The notes under the pieces: generated by a model | Seen by the model: only the letters and a program-made list of their open reading frames with translations | What the model was told of the DNA's origin: nothing | Database searches by the model: none | Part shown: one piece after another, positions 1-11,793 of the stretch | Numbering within the stretch: the stretch's first letter is position 1 | Layout of the letters: each line of letters opens with the position of its first letter | Translations under genes and position numbers: made by a program | NCBI GenBank assembly: GCA_037577475.1 | Contig: CM075187.1 | Coordinates: 1,504,046-1,568,045 of the forward strand | Length of the DNA: 64,000 bases | Source of the DNA: Chaunax sp. Z400 | Taxonomy: Eukaryota; Chordata; Actinopteri; Lophiiformes; Chaunacidae | Reading direction: 5' to 3'

Positions 1-2353
1 CCATAATCCGCTCATACTCAAACTTTTATCAAAATCTGTTGACGACTTTTTGAGATATGGTGTGGACAAACAGGTGATCACATGACCTCCGACGACTCTT
101 TTTTACCTGTTTGCAGAGTCGTTCTCTTCTCAGGGCTGTTGTCAGACGACCCAAACTGGTGGTACTGAGGTTCCATTGCTGTAAGAAATCAGATTATTTT
201 AGACTTTTTAATACATTTAGTAAAACTCATATTATATTTATGAGTAGGAAAAGAGAAGCTTATAGTTGATAATAAATTCAGTCAGTTTGAGATCCTCAGA
301 AGGCGAGTAACAGGTCAGCTACATCTGTCCTGCTTGTTTTTAAGCCACATATGTTAACTATTAACGGCTTGATAAATAAAAGACAGTTTTGTCGTAATTT
401 ACTGTATAATGCACAAACATGTCCAAGATATGCAGCTAATGTTGCTAAATGCTAAAACTACCTTTAAATAATAACATAAAACCTCATCTTCACTGCTGTC
501 GATGATTCCGTGTCTCATTCAGGGATGAAACAGAGATCATTAAAACACATTTCTACTGAAACGGTTGGAAAGATGTTTTAAAGAACAGCGAAGTCAACAT
601 TTATCTCTTACCTCCCTCAGACAGATTATCTGTGAATTTGTCTGGTTGGACTCTGACCTGAGATCCCAAAATCCTCCCCTTTAAAGAGAAACGCTGCTGA
701 ACTTTAGTCCTAAATGTTTTAATGTTACCCGTTGATCGTCTGTCGTCGATGACGTGTGATTGTTTCATTAAGGGTGTGATTTTATCTTCACAGACTCTGA
801 CTGAGGGTTGAGGAAGAGTTGGACAGATCTGAGAGGATCCAGAATTACTTCGGTTCTGTTTGCTTTGCCAGATGAGGCATGTTTTCACAGTTTCATGAAT
901 TGCGCAATAAATAAACTGACAAGCACATTTAGTTCAGTATTTTTTATTTATATTTTAAAAGACTTTTTATCCTCTGACATAAAATGATTGGGGGTTGTTC
1001 GTCTGTCCATAATCATCTTTTGTATACAGAAGTTGAAAGCTTTACCAGCTTCACCAGACTTTATGCATAAATTATCTATAAGTAGTTGTTGTGCCTTTTG
1101 ATATTTTGAATTTTTTACTAATTTTGTTTTGTGTGGTTTCCATGGAAACACGTTGTTTTAGGCGACTCTGAAGGTTGGTCATCTGCTCCATAGCATAACA
1201 GATAATATCCACTGCTGTAGACTCAGCAGAGGAATGGAGGATATGACTTATACTGATGACTCTTTTTTATGTGTGATTTTTGCTATTTAAAGTACAATAT
1301 TAACAAACATTTAATTATATCTATGTTTATAATTTTAAATTCAACGACTGTTTTTTTTTCTACTAATTTATGTACAGATACTTGTTTCTGTGCAAACAAT
1401 TCTATTTTTCTTTTGTGAATAAACGTTTACTAGTACTATAGTTGTTTATAAGGTCATGGATTAAATGTCTCTGATTAACATTTATAATAAGATTTTGTCG
1501 TTTCTTGGTTTTAATGAAGATAATTAGCTGTAAAGTTTGTTGGCAGGATTACACACTAACTCCTGACAGATTTTCCTGATACTTGGTGGAAGGGTTGGTC
1601 ATGTGATGGGGAATAACCCACTCAAGTCTGGAGTAGATCTATTTTTAAACATGAATTATCCATGTCTATCCCACTTTACATTGGACAAGTTGCCAGTTCA
1701 TCACAAGGCCGACACGGGAGGAACATACAAACCCCATACAGACAGCTAATTGTTGAAAACTCATTGTTGTTATTATGAATCGGTTTGCATAAATGTACCA
1801 AAAGCAAAGTGTATTCAAAATGTTGATTTTTCAAATGAATCTAATTTATAATATACCTAGATTTCAATTAAAAGTGACTGGTCAGCGTTGGTGGAGGTTT
1901 ACGTTCTACTGAGACCCTTCGAGTTTTATTTGTGACTTTTTTTCTTCTTTAACATTAATCCATTGATGTTGCTGTGTCTAGTTTTTAATATCTTCCATGA
2001 TCCGTTCTGTATTAAATGAGATGTTCAGACTTTTATTGATGTTGTTTTTAAAGTTCCTTATCTGTGCATCTGTTGTTCTTTCTGCTGTGACTCTTTTATG
2101 ATCCTATCTTTTTATTTTATTTGCTGAAGCGGCAACATATATTACACAACATTGTGTTGTGGTGTTGTTTTATTAATTTCCATATTTCATCTAAATCCTC
2201 GTCAAGCTGTTGAACCGGAATGAAAACTCTCATTCTCTGTGTAGTTCACCGTCTGACCGTCTGGTGTCGCAGTAGAGGACTGTAGACACCGGACATCACG
2301 TGAACCGTGTAGAAAACCCTCTTCCGGTCGCTGCCGCTCTCAGAAGGAAAAAA
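1..2353. other. Intergenic DNA upstream of cox6a1
   Basis: No coding exon could be supported here; the open frames are short and show no recognisable family or convincing splice context. The stretch is AT-rich. It holds scattered pieces of teleost dispersed repeats: about 1060-1200 resembles segments near 22330-22490 and 53690-53780 (a shared phrase about a ctctgaaggttggtcatct motif), and about 1565-1620 resembles the acttggtggaagg repeat also seen near 29845, 44575 and 53500. The last ~150 bases before the cox6a1 start are the likely core promoter and 5' UTR, but no TATA box is evident. Confidence 0.6.
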
Positions 2354-5300
2354 ATGGCGTCTCTCGGACGGTTTACTCAACAATTGCTGCGGTCTTCTTT
2401 GACCCAGAGCCGGCGTCAGCTCTCTGCTGCTGCCGCTGGACATGGCGAGCAGGCAGGTAAATGTAGCGCCTCATTTTAACCCACTGGTTGTATTTAATGT
2501 CAGTAATGTAATGATGATTCATTATATTTCGACAGTGACCTTGCTGAGCTAGCGTTAGCTGCCTTAGCATTAGCGATTAGCTTAAGATCCTTGAGCGGAG
2601 ATCACCTCGACGAAGCTGCCCAAAACACGAAGCTGCCCAAAACACGAAGCTGCCCAAAACACGAAGCTGCCCAAAACACGAGCTTTTTAACTAGAGCTGA
2701 AACCTCATTTTAAACACAGACCTATAAAGTGTTCGTGTAGATGGTTTGATAATAGCGACCAAGACGTCCTGCAGGCTAAAGAGCAACAACATCAGGTCTA
2801 TGGATACTCGTAAAGCCATGTCGTTAATTTATCACCCTGACTTTATTAATAAAACACTAAACTTCTAAAACACCAGAGAGGGAAGGAACATCATTCTGGG
2901 TAAAGATATAAAGTAAGAGCTTCTGCTGTGAAGAGTAACTTAAACGTATCACCATCAATGTAGACATAAACAACAAGTACAAGTTAAATATTTTGATATA
3001 TTTAAAAATTTAATTATTATTTAATTGATATATATATATTATTGATATAAATTTAGATATACTTAAAATATAATATTTTATTTTTGGATTAATATCCAGG
3101 TAGACAGGTAGAGCTCAGAGTTGAATGTCACCTTTGTTTGTTAGCATGCTATGGTGGCAGAATGTTACTTCTCTGATTTTCAACCAGATTCATGTTGTTA
3201 AAATATTGATAATATCTTTAAATGAATTTTGCCTTCACTGTTTGCTTGTCCAACAGATGTAGATAAACCGGTCATCTTGTGGACTCTTGCCGGTTCTATG
3301 GCAGCTGGTTGAACTATAGTTTGTACGTCCACATTGTTGTATGGCCACCTCCAGGACACAGAGTACAGACGTCAGATTGAGGGAAGGCCATCGAACCATA
3401 ACGAGGCAGTGCTGATCAAATATGAGCCAAGATTATGTTACCGTGTTTTCACAAACATACTTTAGGTCGCTGTTTAGCTGTAATATGATGTTTGTCCTCA
3501 GCTGGACACCATACTGTTTCACAATGGATGAAGAAAAACTAAACACTGTCACCACCAACTTGATTCATTTATTTGTCCGGTTAGTTCTGGTTCTTGCAGG
3601 TTTTTAAACTTTCAGAGCAACTGGAACCCATTTTCTCTCATAATGTAGATTAATGTCTGATTTCAGAGATATTTGTATAGCTACAGTAAAGACAGACCAG
3701 TTTCATAACTGCTGTGAAACTTGTCTTTGCCTTGGATCTTACAAAGGGGTACAAAGTGTATTTGGGGGGGTTTCTTTCATTGGGTGTTGGCCACCTCTCC
3801 ACTGCTATGGCTGAATCATGCGCTGACTTAGATGATCACCAAAAAGGCCAAATATTCAATCAAAAAACAAATTAAACTTAGAATAGAGTTTCCACTCACA
3901 CATGTAACACTGGACAAACCAACAATGCCATAACACCATTACGGTATTGTAACATTATGATGTTACCCCTGTATCATAATACGTATCACCAGATTCTTGA
4001 CAATATACAGCTCCAGTAATCTGTGTGTTTTCAGATAGATGGTGGAAACTCCATTGCTTTTGTGTGAAGTTTAGTTGGTTTCAATTCACCTCCACTGGGA
4101 TGGGAAAGATTCTTTCTGGAAGCTCTCCATCATAACATTCACATCCTTTTGATTCTTCTTAAAAGTCAGCTCAGGGTTTATAAATCTGTGGTGAACTGTG
4201 TTATTCCAAGCGTTTTTCCTTTTCTATTTTTGTGAATATTAGCTTCCACTGATGCTAGCAGAAGGAGCATTCAGCATTTTAGTCATGGTAAAGAGCTCAC
4301 TGTGAGTGATCAGCTCACAGTTATCAGGATGAGTAAAGTGAGAATGAAGAGGTTCCATATGGAACTGGTATCGGCTCCAAAGTGAACGCTACTCAGCCCT
4401 AATGTTGTTCTGATATTTCCTGATGTCAAACATGGTTGATGCACATTTGAAACTACACACAGAAATTGTTTTCTACTTTTGTTAAATTATATTTGTCGTT
4501 ACAAACAGAATAAAACTACACATTTACAAACATTCACACCCAGACGTTGACAATAACCACTAACAGCCAGGCTAGATGGGGATAATAACAAATACGTCGA
4601 GTTTAGTTCAGTTTGTTACACATTAGACTGATTATTTTAGCCAATAGAATCGCTCTATTCAGACATGTTTTTTTTCATTACCCCTCTGAGGTACTTGGCA
4701 CATTGGTCTGATACTAAAAGGTGGAGTTAAAGAGTTGCAGACCTCTGATTGGTTGACCAGAGCCAGCAGATCTGTTCTTCGTCTGCTCTGATGGCTGCAG
4801 CCTTTTCTCAAACAACGTCTCTTTGTTGTCAGAGAGCGAGCAGCAGAAAAGTGATAAAACGAACAGACCTGAGAAAAACGTCAGCATTTTGTTTGTTGTT
4901 GATCAGAAGGCTTTAGGCAGTGTGTCGGGTAGTAAAGGATGCAGCTCAACATTTAACAGTGTCTGTGGTGGAGATGTTAAACAGATCTAGTGTTTAGGTT
5001 CATTTTCTGGGTTAGTTTCCAAGGGGGCTGTACTGAAAGCACCTTGGTGGAAACACTGCGTTATGGTCTCCTTTGTGGTCACACAGAAAAAGCTTTGTAA
5101 CAAGGAGGTAGAAGGACACTCAGTAGAGCGTACACCTCCGTTAACAGTGTTGTCTTTCAAACCTGAGCAATCAGAATATAGTTTCCTCATCTAAGAGCCC
5201 ATTGAACGATCATCAGGCCTCTGAAAGGGGAAACAGGTCCACAAGGTGTGCATTTGATTTTGTATCACTATGAAGCGATGGTCATTTGTACATAGTGTTG

Positions 5301-5998
5301 GAACATCATGAGTTGTTCATAACTGGGTATTTTGATTAGTCTATTATTATTTCTATTTTTCATGATATTAGCAAACTGTTAAAAGGCTTCTGTCTCACAA
5401 TGTTGAAAGTAAGAAAGTAACCAGCATCTGTACGCAGATCCACCTCAAGATTTAATCCACTCTTCCTTTGCCCAAGATCTACATACATTTTAATCAGAAT
5501 CTTGACATCTCTTCAAGATATCTTGCGGACAAGAGGTTACAAAATACCAGACGCACTGTGTTAATGTTTTCTTCAATGCTTGACTTCATTTGTAAGAAAC
5601 TTAATTATCGCTGTCCTAAAGGAACTTTACTTGACTGTAATTGTCAACAACCAGCTCGTCAAGCTGAAGGTTATTTCTCTCTCTCTTAGCAAAGACCTGG
5701 AAGATCTTGACCTTCTTAGTGGCCCTGCCTGGCGTTGGCGTGTGCATGTTGAACATGTACCTGAAGGAGCAGAATCACAGCCATGACCAGCCAGAGTTCA
5801 TCCCTTACAGCCACCTCCGCATTCGCAGCAAGGTCCGCCTTCAGACACTTAAATCATCTTTTAAATGTCCGCCACACTTTTGACTGACCCGTCTTTTCAC
5901 TCTTGCAGCGTTTCCCTTGGGGGGACGGCAACAAAAGCCTTTTCCACAACTCGCATGTGAACGCCCTGCCTGACGGCTACGAGGGTCACGATGAGTAA
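2354..5998 (+). CDS. cox6a1: Cytochrome c oxidase subunit 6A, mitochondrial
   Basis: Three coding exons, 2354-2456, 5690-5832 and 5909-5998, join in phase to 111 residues, close to the usual ~110. Subunit 6A is a nuclear-encoded single-pass subunit of respiratory complex IV in the inner mitochondrial membrane. Residues 1 to about 33 are a basic, Ser/Ala-rich mitochondrial presequence starting MASLGRFTQQLLR. A membrane segment follows at about 39-59 (ILTFLVALPGVGVCMLNMYL). The C-terminal half carries the family signatures PEFIPYSHLRIRSKRFPWGD and LFHNSHVN and ends GYEGHDE. All introns are GT-AG; intron 1 is 3.2 kb, intron 2 only 76 bp. The start is the first ATG and has a normal presequence behind it. 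The sequence looks like the ubiquitous (liver-type) isoform rather than the muscle form 6A2, but isoform choice in fish needs a tree. Confidence 0.95.
2612..2679. repeat. 17-bp tandem repeat, 4 copies, in cox6a1 intron 1
   Basis: The unit gaagctgcccaaaacac occurs four times head to tail without mismatch, about 160 bp inside the intron. The exact identity of the copies suggests recent expansion or strong homogenisation. No coding potential is inferred. Confidence 0.9.
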
Positions 5999-6193
5999 AC
6001 CCTCCCTCCAGGACCTCAGAACTGGGACAGGGACCAGTCCTCCCACAGCGTCTGTTACTGGACCACACCTCTATTCACAGTTTACTCTCCATGTTTTCTT
6101 GTTGTGTTTACCTCTGTGCTCCTCACATGGGACACCCGAACCACCGTCGCTCCAGACCACAAAGCAGAATGTCCGTTAAAACTGATGACCATA

Positions 6194-6199
6194 AATAAA
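6194..6199 (+). terminator. cox6a1 polyadenylation signal
   Basis: Canonical AATAAA about 195 bases after the cox6a1 stop codon. No competing hexamer was seen between the stop and this site, so the 3' end is expected roughly 10-30 bases downstream. Confidence 0.75.
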
Positions 6200-6448
6200 G
6201 TAACTATTATTACCTCAAATCATGTTTCCTGGTGCGTTCTGTGGTCATGTGATCCACCATGTTTAGTCTCCCACAGAAGGCCATGTTTTAATTTGGAGGG
6301 TGGCTGAATTCCATTTAGTTTCAGTTTTCATTCCCATGCTGAAAGAATTTTATTAATTACATAAAAATTGTGATATTTTCTCATAAATTGGTAGAAACTG
6401 TGTTTATGGAGACAGAAATCAGAATGTTTTCAGTTTTTATTGTAAGTT

Positions 6449-6684
6449 GGGGCGGCTGTGGCTCGGGGTAGAGCGGTCGTTCACGGAACAAAAGGTCGGT
6501 GGTTTGATCCTCAGCCCCTGCAAGTCCACAAGTTGAAGTATCCTTGAGCAAGATACTGAACCCCAATTTGCTCCCCGGGCGCCGCGTGTAGTGGCAGCCC
6601 ACTGCTCCTCAGGGATGGGTCAAATGCAGAGAAAGAATTTCCCCATGTGGGACTAATAAAGGTATCATTATTATTATTATTATA
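6449..6684 (+). mobile_element. tRNA-derived SINE
   Basis: The 5' part resembles a tRNA gene with RNA polymerase III boxes: an A-box-like region in ggctgtggctcggggtagag and a B-box-like ggtttgatcc at 6501-6510. A tRNA-unrelated body follows, with the phrase tatccttgagcaagatactg, familiar from fish SINEs, and a 3' tail ending in actaataaag and an ATT microsatellite (about 6666-6682). There is no open frame. It lies in the spacer after cox6a1 in the plus orientation. The exact named family cannot be fixed without a repeat library. Confidence 0.85.
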
Positions 6685-6892
6685 AGTTAGATCTCAGGAG
6701 ATAACTGGAGAACGGTTGTTCCTGGTGGAGGTAAGAAGGCCTGTGCATTAGTATATCAGATAATTTATGAACTAGTTAAGGCCCTGCAGACCCTCACTCC
6801 ACCCTCACAGGTGGGTTCACTTAGGTCTGATGTTAGCCTCTTAATTTCCAGCTTTTATATTGTTTAATGTGTTTAAAGGATTCTTTACCAAT

Positions 6893-7030
6893 TTGGGACA
6901 TATACCAGATTTTATCTTCTAACTTAAAGGATAATGTCTACAATGATTGGACAAAAATGACACGATGACATCACCATAAGATCTAGCACACATCAGAGTC
7001 TGATCTGGATCCAAGTCATATTCTGGATTT
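6893..7030. repeat. Dispersed repeat, inverted relative at 45940-46075
   Basis: This segment (phrases ggataatgtctacaatgatt, gatgacatcaccataagatc, tctgatctggatccaagtc) matches the reverse complement of cabp1 intron sequence around 45940-46075 over well over 100 bp. Two inverted copies about 39 kb apart indicate a dispersed family, probably an old non-coding transposon. No ends or target duplications were resolved. Confidence 0.7.
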
Positions 7031-7737
7031 GGTGATCCTGAATGTTCACATTCATAGGATCACATGATATGGGTCAGCCTATCAGGGGGCTGATGGTTTT
7101 AGGTAAAGATACATAATGAGAAGGTAACAGCCATACAAAATCACTTTTAGTGTTGATGACGTCAGTTTAATCGGATTTGCCTCATGGCAAAAAGGTTTAC
7201 ATTAATTTTCTACCCCTTGTTCATTTTTTATGCCATTTCTTTGTTGTAAAATCCTTTGAGCTGCATTTATTTGATGAAATGTGTCACATAAATATCACAG
7301 ATGCTCTTCATAAAGGAAAACAACACAGTTTCAGCCTTTTCCACATTTATTTGTTAATAAACGGAATCATTTTGGTTTAGTTTTGTAACGTTTTGTTTTT
7401 TATCTGCACGGATCCACGTGACTCTATTACAGGCTCCACCTCTGTCACGTGAGCGCGCCTTAAACTGACTTAGAAAATCCAGGGTTAACAAAGCTGCTGA
7501 TATCCGTTGTCATGAAGCCGGTTGTGTCCTCTCGGTTTCCGTAGCGCAGACTAGTATTGATAACATAAAGCGTGACGTAGCTAATCGCCGCATCGATTAA
7601 GCTCGGCGTTTCTCCGTCTCGCGACAAAAGGTGACGTTTTGATTAGTAAATCTAGCATTGAAACATCTCGGATAACTGCGCGCACCCGCTCAGACATCAA
7701 GGGGAGAGCAATCGAACTCCGCTACCCAGATCAGGCC

Positions 7738-10152
7738 ATGAATACCGACAGAGGTAAGTTTCAACATGACCAAACTGTACTAAACATTTTTAGATTTTAT
7801 TTTATTTTTAACTTTTGAGTCATATATATATACATGTATATATACATATATATATGTATATATATATGTATATATACATATATATGTATATATATACGAA
7901 TATATATGTATATGTATATATGTATATATATACGTATATATATGTATACGTATATATATATATATACGTATATATATGTTTACGTATATATACATATACG
8001 TATACGTATATATATATGTATATATATATAATGAATTTACTTTTATGTTACTTTTTTATTAGATTTCCAGATCATGAGAAGAAATGAGAGGGCTCATTTC
8101 TTCAGCCCTAAAGAGCAAGAGCTCATCTTAAAGTTGTATGAAGAGGAGAGAGAGATCCTGACAGCCAAGTCCAACACAACCAGTGCCTCCAAACTGAGAG
8201 AGGGAGCCTGGCAGAGGATCGCAGATAAAATAAATGCGTGAGATGATGTATTCACAATAGTGGTCCTTTTGAACCTTCATTACATCATCACTGTAATATT
8301 AGTTTCTTTCTTTACTTTGTCTTCTCTCTTTCAGGGCGTCAGACAGCGGCTACAAAAGGACGTGGCAGCAAGTGAAAGTCAAACACAAAAATATAGTGCA
8401 AACAGGTAAAGCATACCATCATACATTTTTAATGATATAACATCCAGGTGAGTTTTTTTAATCGAGTTTCTCCTCATGCAGCGAAAAGAAGAAGAGCTGA
8501 GGTGATGAGGAACGAGGCGGGGTCCGCTACGCCGTCGCTGACCTCTGCAGAGGACGACGTCCTGCAGCATAAAGACAGGCTGAGGCTGGAGGTCCAGCCT
8601 GGAGGAGCATGTATGGAGCCACTGTGTGGACCTGACAGCTCCTTCATTAGTGGTACGTGTATTTGATCTGATTCAGACCCCTGCAGGAATTTCCCATAAT
8701 CTAATCCGATTTTGGGCCTCGACCCTCCAGTCTCAGGTCACCCTGTCCTCCTTCTGCCTGTAACTAAGACCGAACCGGAGAGCTTGAGCAGTGATGAGAC
8801 CGACGTCAGCGACGCTCACATAGAAGCGGTGAGGACTTCTGAATGTGAATATCTGATGCATTTGTCTTTAAATGCTTCACATGTGGACTTTTCTGTGCAG
8901 GATGTGACCAGTTTCCGGGAGAGAATCAACTCAGGCTGTCCTACGTCTGCTGGCAGGAGTTCAGAGGTGAGGGTTACGGGTCAGATGGTGAAACATGACT
9001 GAGGTGAATCAGACAGGAAACTAAATAACCAATTTAAAAGTGTTTGTCGTGTTTCATGTTGAATAAATGACAGATATTCTATCATGGCTGACGCTGAATC
9101 TGTTCACTCACCATCTAAAAGGTGTCTGAGATCAACGTTACACTAATAACTACCAGAAGTTATTATTATGAGTAAGGTTATTACTCATCCATGTTCATAC
9201 AACATTAGCTGGACTTTTTTTGTACTTCATTTTTTTTTGTAAAGGCCCTGAAAAAAATTCTGATCCAGGCGCCACATCTGTTCAAAATGTTGATGTAAGA
9301 TATTTTTGCCCTCAACTATTTAGCAACGATGACTCAGGACTGAATTAACAAGTTTCACTGTCACCATCATGAACCTTTAGCTGATGATTAATTGTCATAA
9401 GAATAATTGTCTTCTGTACAAAACAACAGCAGCACAGCGCCGCTGCCACGAGTGATTTTAAGTAGAGTACCTGCGTTCTGCAAGCAAAAGAGGCGTGATG
9501 CATAACAAGTAGTATCTACAACTAATGCAGATGATATGGGATGTGTTACATAAATGTTTACTATTGTAAACAATGAAATAACAGGACAACAACAATCATT
9601 TCCTGTCCCTGTTAAACAGCGGTTGATCTCGTCGTCAGCTGAGAGGGTAAAGAGCTCACAGACCTCGTGCTCAATCTGTAGACATTTTCTTCTTTGAATT
9701 TAGCTGTGTTCTTTAGTTTTTTTGGTAGTCGTGGCGATGCTGCAGTTTGACTGTCATTAAATGATCCATGACGTTCACGTCATCAGAAAGTCAAACACCT
9801 CCAGAGGTAAACAGTCGACGGCGCAAAAGGCTAATTTAATCCTCTACTCGTCGTAGGATAAGATGAACCAGAATGACATCATTAACGAGCACCAGTCAAA
9901 CATCAAAGAGTTGAAAACGACATGTGATAAAATATGACGTTTGTGTTTCATCCTGCTGTTTTCATACAGATGACTGGAAACCAGTCTAACCAGAACTTTG
10001 TTTTGCAGAAGCAGACAGAAGACATTCGAGCTCTTTACTGCAGCTACCTCAAAAAGGAGATGGAGAACCGAGACCAGCAGATGGCGCTCAGAGCTCTGAA
10101 GATGAAGAAGCTGGAGAAAGAAATCTTATTACTTGACAAACAGCTGATGTGA
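7738..10152 (+). CDS. Myb/SANT-like DNA-binding domain protein (MSANTD/NAIF1-like)
   Basis: Seven exons join in phase to 246 residues: 7738-7753, 8063-8237, 8335-8405, 8482-8652, 8731-8828, 8901-8966 and 10009-10152. Residues about 12-95 form a Myb/SANT-like domain, with FFSPKEQELILKLYEEE, GAWQRIADKIN and RTWQQVKVKHKNI giving the spaced aromatic residues of the helices, followed by a basic AKRRR. The middle is acidic and Ser-rich. The C-terminus is a Glu/Lys-rich predicted coiled coil ending LEKEILLLDKQLM. This is the layout of NAIF1/MSANTD-type proteins, whose domain derives from Harbinger transposon MYB-like proteins; they are nuclear DNA-binding factors. Exon 2 must use the acceptor before atttccag, because the next AG leads to an immediate stop. 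The last exon could instead begin at 9970, adding 13 residues in frame. The specific paralogue was not identified. Confidence 0.85.
7820..8031. repeat. TA-rich alternating purine-pyrimidine microsatellite
   Basis: About 210 bp in intron 1 of the Myb/SANT-like gene consist almost only of alternating TA with interspersed TACA, TATG and TACG steps. Both strands are open by chance and would encode Tyr/Ile/Val strings, which is not coding evidence. Strict purine-pyrimidine alternation can favour left-handed or cruciform DNA. The array ends about 30 bp before the exon 2 acceptor. Confidence 0.9.
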
Positions 10153-11543
10153 GACATATTTAAAGAAGATTCTAATGATATTTGATTTATTTAAGGCCAG
10201 ACATTTGTCATAAATCACTTCAGTCACATACGGTACCTTCACACTGGAGTGGAGGGTTGGACTCGTCCCTTTAGTCGTCCAGAGTAGGAGGGTCCTGTGG
10301 AGCCTCAGGAGGATCCCGTTATCACGGGACTGACGGTGTTTCTGCATATGAACCTGGATATGACCCGTCAGACATGTCAGGCTGCAACTACATCACATCC
10401 CCTCAGTAAACATAGACTCATGGTGTCACTGCACACATGGAGAGACCTCCTCTTCACAGAAATATCCTCCATCTAAATGTATTTCTAACATAGTTTGCAT
10501 CAGAGGTGTCTAAACATGTCAAAAATCACTTCGCACAAGGACTGTTAACACAGATGTTAGAGATTTCTGTGTCGCCTGTTTCTGACTGTAGGCTGTTTTC
10601 TTTCTAGTAAGTGGTTCAGAAGATACAGACCTTTTCTAACAGGTGGAGTGTAGGAGGTTATCCACCCACTGAAAACTGAATCCAGTTGTCGTCTCTTTGT
10701 TTTTTTCAGAGCTGGCGTCTTGTGACGTAGATTTCTTTGCTTCTTACAGTTTTCTTTGTTGTTTTGTTTGGTTATTTTTCTCATTTTTATTTTGTGATTA
10801 TTACTGGTCATATGTGACTGACAGGCAGCTTTAAACCTGCTAATAAATCGATCTAAAATGATTTGAGGTTTTCGAGTCAGGAACTGATGCTCTCTCACAT
10901 TTAGAGTTACCATTAATATTATATTCCATGTCTTTTTTTGGTCGATGAGTTGATGACACCAGCGGACCGGACCCATACTGCTACCACCATCCACTGCTTT
11001 CTTATTTTAGATGCTTTTTCATGGATTCTTGAAACATCAGGCTCAGCTGAAGACCACGTTTTGATTGCCTTGTCTGGATGATCTGGATTCAGTGACCGAC
11101 CCCACATTAATAAAGTGGAATCAAATGAGATGTGAGGTACAGAGGTTGAAACTGATTTCTTCCACCAGCACCATAATTTATTCTCTGTATCAGAAAGACA
11201 CCCTTATGTTTGAAGTGTACAAAGTCTTCCTGTATGATTTTAATTAAATGTCTGGTTCATGTGAGGTTTCATCATGTTTTTACTCTGATCAGCACAGAAT
11301 TAATTTGATGTCATCTCTTTTTGATTATTCCAAATGTTTTAAATCATCTTATTTTAACGTATGTACGAATTTGTGCTTTTTGATCATTACGTTTCATTCT
11401 TGCATTTTATTTATTTGTTATTTTTTATTCTCCAGAGTAGACTTAAGCTCAATTATCATTGTGAAATGTAAAACATGTTTCAGTAGACAAGCTGTTGACT
11501 CTGTTATTAGACGGAAAAACATGGACCGATCTCTGTCCACTTT

Positions 11544-11610
11544 CCGGTTAGTGAGTATTTTTAATTTATTTTCTTTCCGGTTAGTGAGGTTTTTTCCCCC
11601 GGTTAGTGAG
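11544..11610. repeat. Three spaced ccggttagtgag motifs
   Basis: The same 12-mer occurs at 11544, 11577 and 11599 with T-rich spacers. It lies just upstream of the GC/CCAAT inverted repeat. It may be a decayed tandem repeat or a cluster of binding sites; nothing decides between them. Confidence 0.7.
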
Positions 11611-11659
11611 TACTTATTGGATGCAAGGGGCTTCCGTCGCTGACGGCTCTTGCTGTCCT

Positions 11660-11793
11660 GACCCGCCCTACTCTGCCTCTGATTGGCTCACCCTGACGTT
11701 CTTATTCTAAGTAACCAATCATCACCCTCATGGCTAAACCTACACAACCGAGGCAACAGCTACTAGCCAATTAGACACAGAGTAGGGCGGGTC
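11660..11793. promoter_or_regulatory. Inverted repeat with symmetrical GC-box and CCAAT motifs
   Basis: Arms at 11660-11688 and 11765-11793 are reverse complements at 26 of 29 positions. Each arm carries a perfect 16-bp gacccgccctactctg, which contains a GC-box core, and an ATTGG/CCAAT motif at its inner end. A further CCAAT (aaccaatc) lies between the arms near 11715. Outward-facing Sp1-type and NF-Y-type motifs are typical of TATA-less and bidirectional promoters. It could instead be a small MITE with terminal inverted repeats. No transcript start can be placed from sequence alone. Confidence 0.5.

Noticed and set aside
7780..8087. Tyr/Ile-rich open frames
   Set aside because: They are translations of a TA microsatellite and overlap the true Myb/SANT exon in the wrong frame.
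10557..10994. 145-residue minus-strand frame
   Set aside because: No recognisable domain, biased toward Lys/Asn/Thr as expected from AT-rich spacer, and no splice partners.
11248..11643. 131-residue plus-strand frame after the Myb/SANT-like gene
   Set aside because: Phe/Ser/Cys-rich translation of T-rich spacer, with no family resemblance; it runs into the ccggttagtgag motifs.
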